From Robbsia sp. KACC 23696 (GTDB lineage: Bacteria; Pseudomonadota; Gammaproteobacteria; Burkholderiales; Burkholderiaceae), in NCBI RefSeq assembly GCF_039852015.1, contig NZ_CP156627.1, positions 310,001 through 374,000 of the forward strand: a DNA stretch of 64,000 nucleotides, read 5' to 3'. Positions within the stretch are counted from its first letter, which is position 1, and every line of letters begins with the position of its first letter. Below, in pieces: positions 7,849 through 16,094 of this stretch. A program made the position numbers and the translations under genes. A model generated the notes under the pieces. It saw only the letters and a list, made by a program, of their open reading frames with translations, was not told where the DNA came from and searched no databases.

Positions 7849-9559
7849 GCCGCTCGCCATGCAAGAGCATGACCTGGGCGAGCACCTGTCGAAGCTCGCC
7901 CGCACCTTGACGCGGCGTCCCGACATCACGGTCGTCTTCGGCGACGATGGCCCCGCCTGGGACGGCGCGCATCTGTTGCTGCCCTCCAGACTGCTCGGTG
8001 ACGGCGTGTCCCTGGCGACGATGATCGGCTATGTCGATCAACTCGCCGCCAGCGATCTTTTCGGCGATGCCGCGGCGATCGACGCGCTCCGCGCACCGAC
8101 GCTTCGCGCGCTAGCGCACGTTCTCGACGCACATCGCACCACGCACAGTCTGCTCGCGCGGCAACCCGGAGCACGGCAGTTTGTCGCGGCAGCACGCCAC
8201 GACAAGACGCAAACGATGGCGCGGCGCGTGCCTGAGCTGAGTTGGCCTGCTCGGCTGACCTGGCATATCGAACAAGCGTTGTGGCACGAGGCCGGCGCCG
8301 CGCTCGCCGCGAACGCAGGCACGGACGTCGCATCCATCCTGCACGGCATCGACGATCTCCTCGCCGCCGCACGCGCGGCAGCGTCGACATCGGACAGCAT
8401 CCGCATCACGCAACGCATTGCCACACGCGTTCGCTCGCTTGGCGCCGACACCGCCAATGCGATGATGTTCGTCATGGACGGCCACGCCGCCAGCGAATCA
8501 AACAAGGAACTTGGCGACGAGTTGCCCGACGCCGAGCAGACGCGACCGCCGGAAGTGGGCGATGCCGCTGCCGGGGCGATCGCGGACTCGGCCGAATCCG
8601 CCGCCCAGCCCCCCTCTTCCGGCGATGTTGCCGATCGCCCCTCGGGCCCGCCCGCGCAGACGGTGTCGGACAGATCGATCCCGATCACGACCGCCTTCGA
8701 CACCGTCACGGATCTGACCGGTCAAGGCGATCCCTTGGCGTGGCGGCGGCTGCGCAATGCCGCGCGCGCGGACACGGCGCCATTGCGCGCGAAGCTGGAA
8801 CGGGTCTTGAAGTCGGAAGAAGCCACGCATTGGCAAAGCGAGCAGGAGCGCGGCGAACTACATCGTGCGGCGCTGTTCCGCTTTGCGGCATCGCCGGGCT
8901 ATCGCACGCCGTTCCAGACGCGCCGTATCCATCCGACACGCGATACGGCGGTGACCTTGCTGGTCGACCGCAGCGGCTCGATGGCGGCCAGCAAGATCGC
9001 GCTTGCCCGCCTTTGCGTGGCGGCGCTGTGCGATGCGATGACGCGGCTCGGCTTCGCCTGCGAAGTGCTGGGCTATTGTTCGGTCGAAGATCCGGAAATG
9101 CGTGCCTACCATCGGCACTGGCTGGCTGCCGGCAATGCGCCCGACGGCTATAACCGTTTCGTCGAGAAACTCGATCTGCAAGTGTACAAACGCTTCGATT
9201 CGAACAATTTGTCCGGCATCGCCGCCATCGAATGCGGCCACGAAAATCCGGATGGCGAAGCGTTGAGTTGGGCAGCGGCACGGCTCAGCGAGCGACGCGA
9301 ACGGCGCCACGTCCTCATGGTGTTCTCCGACGGCTATCCCTCGACGGCCGACGGCAATCCGGCGATCCTCGGCGCGGATTTGAAACGGCGGGTGGCCGAC
9401 CTGCAACTGCAGGGCATCGAACTCGTGGGCGTCGGCATCCTCAACGATGCCGTGGAAACGTTTTATCCGGTGACGGCGGTCGTGGAAAAGCTGGAAGACC
9501 TCCCCGCCAGCGCGTTTGCTTTACTCGGCAAGGCCTTGCTCAGACGCCGCGGACGATAG
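7841..9559 (+). CDS. CobT-like VWA-domain protein, partner of the preceding ATPase
   Basis: A 572-residue protein. The N-terminal half is alpha-helical and alanine-rich, residues about 215-285 are an acidic/proline-rich linker, and the C-terminal third is a von Willebrand A domain with the MIDAS motif DRSGS (D376, S378, S380). This is the arrangement of CobT, the VWA subunit of aerobic cobaltochelatase. Its start overlaps the CobS-like gene by 8 bases. With no CobN here, it may serve a distant CobN or act with the ATPase on another metalloprotein, as MoxR-VWA pairs do. Confidence 0.84.
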   Translation: MPEPLAMQEHDLGEHLSKLARTLTRRPDITVVFGDDGPAWDGAHLLLPSRLLGDGVSLATMIGYVDQLAASDLFGDAAAIDALRAPTLRALAHVLDAHRTTHSLLARQPGARQFVAAARHDKTQTMARRVPELSWPARLTWHIEQALWHEAGAALAANAGTDVASILHGIDDLLAAARAAASTSDSIRITQRIATRVRSLGADTANAMMFVMDGHAASESNKELGDELPDAEQTRPPEVGDAAAGAIADSAESAAQPPSSGDVADRPSGPPAQTVSDRSIPITTAFDTVTDLTGQGDPLAWRRLRNAARADTAPLRAKLERVLKSEEATHWQSEQERGELHRAALFRFAASPGYRTPFQTRRIHPTRDTAVTLLVDRSGSMAASKIALARLCVAALCDAMTRLGFACEVLGYCSVEDPEMRAYHRHWLAAGNAPDGYNRFVEKLDLQVYKRFDSNNLSGIAAIECGHENPDGEALSWAAARLSERRERRHVLMVFSDGYPSTADGNPAILGADLKRRVADLQLQGIELVGVGILNDAVETFYPVTAVVEKLEDLPASAFALLGKALLRRRGR

Positions 9560-9630
9560 CGTCGTCTCAGGCGGCCCGCTCGCAGAAGACTTGCGCAAAA
9601 CGGCAGAAAGTGAAATGCTGCTCGACCAGT

Positions 9631-9664
9631 ACCGCATCATATTGCCTAGGCAATATGATGCGGT
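9631..9664. promoter_or_regulatory. Perfect 34-bp palindrome upstream of the exporter gene
   Basis: Both halves are exact reverse complements over 17 bases each, meeting at CCTAGG in the centre; the right half reads AGGCAATATGATGCGGT. It lies 71 bases after the CobT-like stop and 20 bases before the GTG start of the exporter, just ahead of its ribosome binding site GAGGAG (9674-9679). There is no T tract on either side, so a simple terminator is unlikely. An operator for a dimeric regulator or an RNA hairpin near the ribosome binding site are the two readings. Confidence 0.7.
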
Positions 9665-9684
9665 CTATGAATCGAGGAGACGAC

Positions 9685-10596
9685 GTGGGTCGCGGAACAG
9701 AGACATCATCCCCTTTGCCGGGTGAAGGGGCATCGCCCCAGACGGCCGAGGCCGCTTCACGAACCGCCTCGCTCGGGACGCTCGCGGCCCTTATCGGCAT
9801 GGTCTCGGTTCAGATCGGCGCGGCCTTCGCAAAAACCCTGTTCCCCGTGGTGGGCCCCGAGGGCATGGCGGCGCTGAGGCTGGCCATGTCCGCCGCCGTG
9901 CTCGCGATCGTCTTCCGGCCATGGCGCGTGTGGCGTCAACCCGGCATCTGGCCGGCGCTGCTGGCCTATGGCGTCACGTTGGGCATCATGAATCTGACGA
10001 TCTATCATGCCTTTTCCTTGATTCCGGTCAGTATCGCCGTATCGATCGAAGTGATCGGTCCGCTGAGCGTCGCCCTGCTGCTATCGCGTCGCCGCATCGA
10101 TTTGCTGTGGATCGGCTTATCGGTCATCGGTCTGTGCCTGCTGCCATTCAACGCGCTGGGAAGCAGTCTGAACCCGCTCGGCATTGCTTTTGCACTGGCA
10201 GCGGCGCTGCTATGGGCCTTGTATATGACATTTGGTGCGCGGGTCGCCCATCTCGGCCCGAAAGCGGTGTCGACCGGCATGCTGATTGCCGCCACCTTCG
10301 TCGTGCCGATCGGCGTAACGCATGCCGGCGCCGCGTTGTGGCAGGGATCGATGCTGGCGATCGGTTTTGCCGTCGCGCTGCTGTCGAGCATGATTCCCTA
10401 TCTCCTGGACATGTATGCGCTGCATCGCATACCGTCACGCGTATTCGGCGTGCTGATGAGCGCCTCTCCGGCGATGGCCGCGTTGGCGAGCTGGCTGATA
10501 CTGGGCGAAACGCTGAGCATGTATCAAGGTATCGGCATTGCGGCCATCACCATTGCCTGTGCAGGCAGCGCGCGCTATTCACGGCAACGGACCTGA
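9685..10596 (+). CDS. EamA/RhtA-type inner-membrane exporter
   Basis: A 303-residue drug/metabolite transporter with about ten predicted membrane segments and two EamA halves. Segments such as GPLSVALLLSRRRIDLLWIGLSVIGLCLLP and MSASPAMAALASWLILGETLSMYQGIGIAAI match the RhtA (threonine/homoserine exporter) group. I chose GTG 9685 because GAGGAG precedes it by five bases; ATG codons at 9655, 9658 and 9667 lie in or beside the palindrome and lack a ribosome binding site. Amino acid or analogue export is inferred. Confidence 0.84.
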   Translation: MGRGTETSSPLPGEGASPQTAEAASRTASLGTLAALIGMVSVQIGAAFAKTLFPVVGPEGMAALRLAMSAAVLAIVFRPWRVWRQPGIWPALLAYGVTLGIMNLTIYHAFSLIPVSIAVSIEVIGPLSVALLLSRRRIDLLWIGLSVIGLCLLPFNALGSSLNPLGIAFALAAALLWALYMTFGARVAHLGPKAVSTGMLIAATFVVPIGVTHAGAALWQGSMLAIGFAVALLSSMIPYLLDMYALHRIPSRVFGVLMSASPAMAALASWLILGETLSMYQGIGIAAITIACAGSARYSRQRT

Positions 10597-10750
10597 AGGC
10601 CGGCCATAGGGTAAGCTGACGTGTCGTGCGGCCTGTCGGCAGCGGGCGCCACCCCGAGTCGGGCGCGCCGGCTACCGGCGACGTCGATGGCGCCGCTTCG
10701 ATGCGACCCTCTCGATTTGCTGTCTTTGTTTGCCGTTTCAGCGTGCTTCC

Positions 10751-11857
10751 ATGCCACAACGCCTCAAAGCCTCCCTTGCGCCAGCGGTAAAACGCGTCGA
10801 CGCGCCGCGCGCCGCGAAACCGGCCACGCCGCAGGCATCTCAATTTCCATCCACCGCGCACGACGTCGCACGCTTGGCGGGCGTATCGCAATCGGCGGTA
10901 TCGCGCTGTTTCACGCCTGGCGCGAGCGTCTCCGACGCGATGCGGCAGCGCGTCCAACAGGCGGCCGACACGCTAGGGTATCGCCCCAATCTGATCGCGC
11001 GTTCGTTGATCAAGCGGGAGTCGACCATCATCGGCGTGGTGCTTCCCGACCTCGACAACCCGTTTTACGCGTCCGTGGTCGGGCGTCTGTCATCGATGCT
11101 GACGGAGACCGGCCGACGCATTCTGCTGTTCCGCTCGCCGGCCACGGACTCCTCGGACCCGGTGTTGGAAGACGTGCTGCGCTATCGCGTCGATGGGCTG
11201 ATTCTCGTATCGTCACCGCTATCGTCGACGTTCGCCGACGAATGCGTGCGCATCGGCCTGCCCGTCGTGCAACTGAACCGTACCAGCATGCGTGCGCGCG
11301 TATCGAGCGTCGTCGGCGACAATGTGCGGGGCGCCGCACGGATCGCCGAGCACTTGCTGCGGCACGGTCATCGACGCCTGGCCTACGTCGCCGGTCAGGA
11401 CGGTTCGTCGACCAGTCAGGAACGGGAAAATGGTTTCACGGCGGCGTTGCGCCAGGCGGGGTTGACGCTGGCATTGCGCGAAACGGGGCACTATACGCAG
11501 GACGGCGCGCGCGCGGCCACGCAGCGCTTGCTGTCCTTGCCGGAGCCCCCCGATGCAATCTTTTTCGCGAACGATTACATGGCACTCGCGGGGCTGAGCG
11601 TGGCGCGACACGCATTCGGCGCCGATATCGGCCGCTCCTTATCGATCGTCGGCTTCGACGACATCCCGATGGCGGCCTGGCCCGAGTTTTCCCTGGCGAC
11701 CTTCCGGCAACCGATCGACGCGATGTGCGCGCGGACGGTGGAGATCATCCAGGCACAACTGGGCGATATCGGTGTCGCACCCCAGCGCCTGGTATTGCCG
11801 GGCGAGTTGGTCGTGCGCGGGAGCGTACGCGGCGGCGTCGTGGATCCGTTGGCTTAG
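10751..11857 (+). CDS. LacI family transcriptional regulator
   Basis: A 368-residue repressor. The N-terminal helix-turn-helix and hinge are seen in HDVARLAGVSQSAVSRCFTP and ADTLGYRPNLIARSL at about residues 35-85, and the periplasmic-binding-protein-like effector domain begins at STIIGVVLPDLDNPFYASVVG. It carries an unusually long basic N-terminal tail of about 35 residues before the HTH. ATG 10751 is used; a TTG at 10730 is also in frame. The gene stands alone, and its end overlaps the convergent fic gene by 4 bases. The ligand and targets are not evident. Confidence 0.88.
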   Translation: MPQRLKASLAPAVKRVDAPRAAKPATPQASQFPSTAHDVARLAGVSQSAVSRCFTPGASVSDAMRQRVQQAADTLGYRPNLIARSLIKRESTIIGVVLPDLDNPFYASVVGRLSSMLTETGRRILLFRSPATDSSDPVLEDVLRYRVDGLILVSSPLSSTFADECVRIGLPVVQLNRTSMRARVSSVVGDNVRGAARIAEHLLRHGHRRLAYVAGQDGSSTSQERENGFTAALRQAGLTLALRETGHYTQDGARAATQRLLSLPEPPDAIFFANDYMALAGLSVARHAFGADIGRSLSIVGFDDIPMAAWPEFSLATFRQPIDAMCARTVEIIQAQLGDIGVAPQRLVLPGELVVRGSVRGGVVDPLA

Positions 11858-12642
11858 CGCTCCGGGTCGTCGCGCCGAGGCGCCGGTCCCTTCTTCAAAC
11901 CAAGCAGATCGAGATAGATTTCCAGGGAGCGCAATACCGCCTCCGCCACCAATGTCGTAATACCAACGTACTCGCCACTCACACAGGCCTCATCGAGCGC
12001 ATCGTAATAGGCAAGACGGTCCTCCTTTCTAATGACTGCGGGCGGATATCCGGATTTCATCAGCTCGAAATTCAACAGCAAGCGCCCGGTGAGCCCATTC
12101 CCGTCGATGAAGGGGTGGTTTTTCACGAAGCGCGTATGCAATTCGGCCGCACGCTCGACCGGGCTCATGAGACCAGCCCGCCCGTACCAACTGACAAAGT
12201 CGGCCATTGTCTGCGGCAGCTGTAGATGATCGACCGGTGTCGTGCGGGGCCCGGAAATCGCCACGTTTTCGGAGCGATACCGTCCCGCTTGATCGTCGTC
12301 GATCGCTTTCAATACCAGACGGTGGATATTGCGCAGCTGCCATTCAGTGAGCGGTTCGCCTTCGGAAACAATCGCCTCGAGATAGAGAATCGCATCGCGG
12401 TGATTGCTTGCCTCGATGTGCTCTCTTAATGATTTCCCACCAACAGTGATGCCTTCCAGGACGACCTTCGTTTCGCGCAACGTCAAGGTATTGCCCTCGA
12501 TCGCGTTGGAATGATACGTCCACTCGAGCATCCACTTCTCGCGCAGGGACGCCAGCGTATGCTGCGGCAACGGGCGCGCGGCATCCAATACGGCCTTACT
12601 TTCGACAATGGATTTGAGCAAATCTGTCAGTGATGCAGCCAT
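11854..12642 (-). CDS. Fic-domain protein (probable AMP-transferase) with built-in inhibitory helix
   Basis: A 262-residue class II-like Fic protein. An N-terminal inhibitory motif of the (S/T)xxxE(G/N) kind is seen at S45-N51 (SNAIEGN), and the Fic core at residues 176-187 reads HPFIDGNGLTGR. The catalytic histidine H176 and the D180-GNG anion hole are intact, but the first arginine of the HxFx(D/E)GNGRxxR signature is leucine (L184); the second arginine, R187, is kept. Fic proteins transfer AMP to hydroxyl groups of target proteins. Its ATG directly abuts the stop codon of a 40-residue ORF. Confidence 0.87.
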   Translation of the reverse strand: MAASLTDLLKSIVESKAVLDAARPLPQHTLASLREKWMLEWTYHSNAIEGNTLTLRETKVVLEGITVGGKSLREHIEASNHRDAILYLEAIVSEGEPLTEWQLRNIHRLVLKAIDDDQAGRYRSENVAISGPRTTPVDHLQLPQTMADFVSWYGRAGLMSPVERAAELHTRFVKNHPFIDGNGLTGRLLLNFELMKSGYPPAVIRKEDRLAYYDALDEACVSGEYVGITTLVAEAVLRSLEIYLDLLGLKKGPAPRRDDPER

Positions 12643-12765
12643 TTACGCGCCTTCTGCCGCCAATTCGTCGTTCTTGAGCCATCGCGCCTGCAGTATGGAC
12701 CGCGGCCACGCCGTGAAACCCAGCCATTCTATCTTGTCCGCGGTCGACACCGTTACTTGAGTCAC
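12643..12765 (-). CDS. Small ORF (40 aa) directly abutting the fic start
   Basis: Reading leftward, GTG 12765 to TAA 12643 encodes 40 residues with three tryptophans, containing ADKIEWLGFTAWPRS and ending in NDELAAEGA. The TAA is immediately followed by the fic ATG, an arrangement typical of translational coupling. An upstream TGA in frame limits its length, and no strong ribosome binding site is visible. It could be a tiny antitoxin-like partner, the end of a decayed gene, or chance. I do not recognise the sequence. Confidence 0.35.
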   Translation of the reverse strand: MTQVTVSTADKIEWLGFTAWPRSILQARWLKNDELAAEGA

Positions 12766-12886
12766 GCGCGATGCATCCGATCGGCGTCGAGGAAGGCTTC
12801 ACGCCCTACGCGCGCTCTTCCGGCGCCCCCGTCTCACGTAAACCCCCATTTCACCGCCATGCCGCCACGCGTAGCATTTCCGAAAA

Positions 12887-12932
12887 TTGCATACGTATGC
12901 AAAAACCGCTAGTGAATGATTGCATGCGTTTG
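12887..12932. promoter_or_regulatory. Palindromic operator plus second half-conserved copy before the hisD-like gene
   Basis: TTGCATACGTATGCAA at 12887-12902 is a perfect 16-bp palindrome. A related copy, TTGCATGCGTTTG, starts at 12920, 33 bases (about three helical turns) further on. The ten bases TGCATGCGTT of the second copy recur twice, in opposite orientation, before the gntP gene at 14568 and 14585. This suggests one regulator for both genes. Confidence 0.55.
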
Positions 12933-12987
12933 TTATCGCCCTTTCGTGCGGGCATCCGCGCGTCTTCAACTGAGAGAGGAGTTCCGA

Positions 12988-14295
12988 ATGGCAACGTGGC
13001 TGAAAACTGGCGCCGACGGCGAAATGATCCGCAGCGCGGATCGCGAAGTACGCGACACCGTCGAACGGACGCTCGCCGATATCGAGCAGCGCGGCGATGC
13101 CGCGATCCGTGATCTGTCGATCCGTTTCGACAAGCTTGAGCGCGACGACTATCGCCTCAGCGATGCCGAAATTCAAGGTTGCCTGGATCAACTGACGCAG
13201 CGCGACCTGGACGACATCGCCTTCGCACAGACGCAGGTGCGGAATTTCGCGCAACATCAGCGCGACGCCTTGCGCGACATCGAAGTCGAGACGCTGCCCG
13301 GCGTGATACTCGGTCACAAGAACGTACCCGTCAATGCGGCAGGGTGCTATGTCCCGGGCGGCAAATATCCGCTGCTTGCCTCCGCGCATATGTCGGTGAT
13401 CACCGCCAAGGTCGCCGGCGTGCCGCGCGTCATCACGTGCGCGCCGCCGTATCAAGGCAAACCGGCACCGGCCATCGTGGCGGCCCAGCACCTCGCCGGG
13501 GCGGACGCCATCTACTGTCTTGGCGGCATTCAAGCAGTCGGCGCGATGGCGCTGGGGACGGCCTCGATTCAAGCGGTCGACATGCTGGTAGGGCCGGGCA
13601 ATGCCTTCGTCGCCGAAGCGAAACGCCAGTTGTTCGGTCGCGTGGGGATCGATTTGTTCGCGGGGCCGACCGAGACGCTGGTGATTGCCGACGACAGCGT
13701 CGACGGCGAGCTGTGCGCAACCGATCTATTAGGACAGGCCGAGCACGGCCCCGACTCGCCCGCGATTTTGCTGACGACGTCCGAAGCGCTCGCGCGTGAC
13801 ACGATCGCGCAAGTCGCCCGTCTGTTGGAGATCCTGCCCACCGCGGGCATCGCCCGTAAAGCCTGGGAGACCTACGGCCAGGTCATCGTCGCGGACTCGG
13901 ACGAGGAAATGGTGCAGATCGCCGACAAGATCGCCTCCGAGCATGTCCAGGTGATGACGCGCGATCCCGATTATTTCCTCACGCATATGCGCAACTACGG
14001 CGCGCTATTCCTCGGCCCGCGTACCAATGTCGCGTTTGGCGACAAGGCGATCGGCACGAATCACACGCTTCCGACGAAAGGCGCGGCGCGCTACACCGGC
14101 GGCCTGTGGGTAGGAAAATTCCTGAAGACCTGCACCTACCAAAAAGTGCTCACCGACGACGCGTCCGCGATGATCGGCGAGTACTGCTCACGGCTGTGCG
14201 CGCTGGAAGGATTCGCCGGCCATGGCGAACAGGCCAATATCCGCGTGCGACGTTATGGCCATCGGGACGTGCCGTACGCGGGTATTCCGTCTTGA
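12988..14295 (+). CDS. Histidinol dehydrogenase family NAD-dependent dehydrogenase (not the biosynthetic hisD context)
   Basis: A 435-residue HisD-fold enzyme. The expected zinc ligands and catalytic residues can be placed: [15 protein letters not shown] (Gln, His), [15 protein letters not shown] (Glu-His), [16 protein letters not shown] (Asp) and the C-terminal [12 protein letters not shown] (His). The ATG at 12988 has a strong GAGAGGAG ribosome binding site. No other histidine gene is nearby and a GntP permease follows, so a catabolic role fits better. The HpsN type, which oxidises 2,3-dihydroxypropane-sulfonate, is a known paralogue; the substrate here is not established. Confidence 0.8.
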   Translation: MATWLKTGADGEMIRSADREVRDTVERTLADIEQRGDAAIRDLSIRFDKLERDDYRLSDAEIQGCLDQLTQRDLDDIAFAQTQVRNFAQHQRDALRDIEVETLPGVILGHKNVPVNAAGCYVPGGKYPLLASAHMSVITAKVAGVPRVITCAPPYQGKPAPAIVAAQHLAGADAIYCLGGIQAVGAMALGTASIQAVDMLVGPGNAFVAEAKRQLFGRVGIDLFAGPTETLVIADDSVDGELCATDLLGQAEHGPDSPAILLTTSEALARDTIAQVARLLEILPTAGIARKAWETYGQVIVADSDEEMVQIADKIASEHVQVMTRDPDYFLTHMRNYGALFLGPRTNVAFGDKAIGTNHTLPTKGAARYTGGLWVGKFLKTCTYQKVLTDDASAMIGEYCSRLCALEGFAGHGEQANIRVRRYGHRDVPYAGIPS

Positions 14296-14561
14296 AAATC
14301 GTGCGACGCCGGCCCGCTATCCGCCCTGAAGCGTCGCCAAACGAATAGCGCGGCGCCGAGCATCGCTAAACCGATCGTACCGGCGTCCGCATACGGAAGC
14401 ACTGGAGGCGAAGCCGCTAAGATGCGATCGGACGGGATGAGAAACGGTATTCGCAGGGAGCATGGCGGTCGGCAGTGACGTGCGCTACACTGATTTTGGC
14501 TTCAGCTTTAGACACGGACCGGTCCCGCGCGATGCGCAGGAAAACGACAGGAGACAACCGG

Positions 14562-14623
14562 GCGACGTGCATGCGTTCCACGCGAACGCATGCATGTCGC
14601 ACCGGCCGTCGCCGGTGTGCGAC
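14562..14623 (+). promoter_or_regulatory. Two overlapping, mutually exclusive hairpins in the gntP leader
   Basis: The first hairpin has 17-base arms (14562-14578 and 14584-14600) with a 5-base loop CACGC; a single position would be a G-U pair. The second pairs 14596-14606 with 14611-14623 around the loop CGTC, with a two-base bulge. Both need the same GTCGC at 14596-14600, so they cannot form together. They end 31 bases before the gntP start. No T tract follows. The first arm pair also contains the shared TGCATGCGTT motif, so it may be a DNA operator instead. Confidence 0.55.
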
Positions 14624-14654
14624 AGATCTACAAAAAAACAAGCGAGCATCCACC

Positions 14655-16052
14655 ATGAGCATTCTCATCGCCATCCTCGCGCTCGCCGCGTTGATGCTAG
14701 CCGCCTACCGGGGCTATAGCGTTATCCTCTTTGCCCCGATTGCCGCCCTCGGCGCCGTGCTGTTGACGGACCCCTCGGCGGTCGCACCGGCGTTTTCCGG
14801 CCTCTTCATGGACAAGATGGTCGGCTTCGTAAAACTGTATTTCCCTGTTTTCCTGCTGGGCGCCTTATTCGGCAAGCTCGTCGAATTGTCGGGCTTCTCC
14901 CGCGCCATCGTCGAAGCCGTCATCAAGGCGCTCGGCCGGGAACGGGCGATTCCGGTGATCGTCATCGTCTGCGCCTTGCTGACCTACGGCGGCGTCTCCT
15001 TATTCGTCGTCGTGTTCGCGGTCTACCCGTTTGCCGCGGAGATGTTCCGTCAAAGCGGCATTCCCAAGCGCCTGATGCCGGCGACGATCGCGCTCGGTGC
15101 CTTTACGTTCACGATGGACGCGATGCCGGGAACGCCGCAGATCCAGAACATCATCCCGACCACCTTTTTTAATACGACCGCGTGGGCCGCGCCTTGGCTC
15201 GGTTTTTTGGGATCGGTCTTTATCTTCATACTCGGCGTAGCGTATCTCGAACGCGCACGCCGTCGTGCGCAGCGGGCCAACGAAGGATACGGCACGAATC
15301 TTCGCAACGAGCCGGAAACGCCGCCCGACATTGCCTTGCCGCATCCGCTGATCGCCTTGGCACCACTGGTCCTGGTGGGCGTCAGCAATCTTCTGTTTAC
15401 GCATTGGATTCCCCATTGGTTTCCGGGCGTCTACACCTTGGCATTGCCTGGCTTGCCGGCACCGATTCCCGTCGATGCCAGTAAGCTGGTCGGCATCTGG
15501 GCCGTGCTCGCGGCCCTGGCCTGCGGCTCGCTGTTCACGCTGATTTTCGGCTGGCGCGGGATGCGCAACGGACCGAGCATTGCCGAGGGCTCCAAAACGG
15601 CGGTGGGCGGGGCGATGCTGGCAACGATGAATACCGCATCGGAATACGGCTTCGGCGCCATCATTGCTGCTCTCCCCGGCTTCATGCTGATTGCGCAAGG
15701 CCTGAAAGCGATCCCCAATCCCCTGGTCAACGAGGCGGTCACGATCAACTTGCTGGCCGGCATCACCGGCTCCGCGTCGGGCGGTTTGAGTATCGCGCTG
15801 GCCGCGATGTCCAATCAATTCATCGCGGCGGCCAATGCGGCGCATATTCCCTTGGAGGTGATGCACCGTATCGCCTCGATGGCATCGGGCGGCATGGACA
15901 CGCTGCCGCACAATGGCGCCGTCATCACCTTGCTGGCCGTGACCGGGCTCAGTCACCGCGAGGCGTATGCCAATATCTTCGTCATGACCCTGATCAAGAT
16001 TGCCTCGGCCTTCTTTGCGATCGGCCTGTATTACGCCTTCGGCCTGATCTGA
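14655..16052 (+). CDS. GntP family (gluconate-type) permease
   Basis: A 465-residue integral membrane protein starting MSILIAILALAALMLAAYRGYSVILFAPIAALGAVLL, with about 12 or more hydrophobic segments. Family signatures include TYGGVSLFVVVFAVYPFA, FTFTMDAMPGTPQIQNIIPT, and the C-terminal MASGGMDTLPHNGAVITLL. GntP members import gluconate and other small hydroxy or oxo acids with protons. It follows the hisD-like dehydrogenase after a 359-base gap holding the leader structures, and probably imports that enzyme's substrate or a related acid. Confidence 0.86.
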   Translation: MSILIAILALAALMLAAYRGYSVILFAPIAALGAVLLTDPSAVAPAFSGLFMDKMVGFVKLYFPVFLLGALFGKLVELSGFSRAIVEAVIKALGRERAIPVIVIVCALLTYGGVSLFVVVFAVYPFAAEMFRQSGIPKRLMPATIALGAFTFTMDAMPGTPQIQNIIPTTFFNTTAWAAPWLGFLGSVFIFILGVAYLERARRRAQRANEGYGTNLRNEPETPPDIALPHPLIALAPLVLVGVSNLLFTHWIPHWFPGVYTLALPGLPAPIPVDASKLVGIWAVLAALACGSLFTLIFGWRGMRNGPSIAEGSKTAVGGAMLATMNTASEYGFGAIIAALPGFMLIAQGLKAIPNPLVNEAVTINLLAGITGSASGGLSIALAAMSNQFIAAANAAHIPLEVMHRIASMASGGMDTLPHNGAVITLLAVTGLSHREAYANIFVMTLIKIASAFFAIGLYYAFGLI

Positions 16053-16094
16053 ACCGCCTTGCCACAGGGAGTCGACCGCAGCCCGGCGCGACGA

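Noticed and set aside
6442-7929. A 495-codon open frame antisense to the CobS-like gene.
   Set aside because: No recognisable domain, Arg/Asp/Gly-rich; the opposite frame is a well-supported AAA ATPase.
15000-15956. A 318-codon open frame antisense to the gntP gene.
   Set aside because: It mirrors a clear membrane protein gene and its product is a low-complexity His/Gln/Arg-rich sequence, as expected of a shadow frame in GC-rich DNA.
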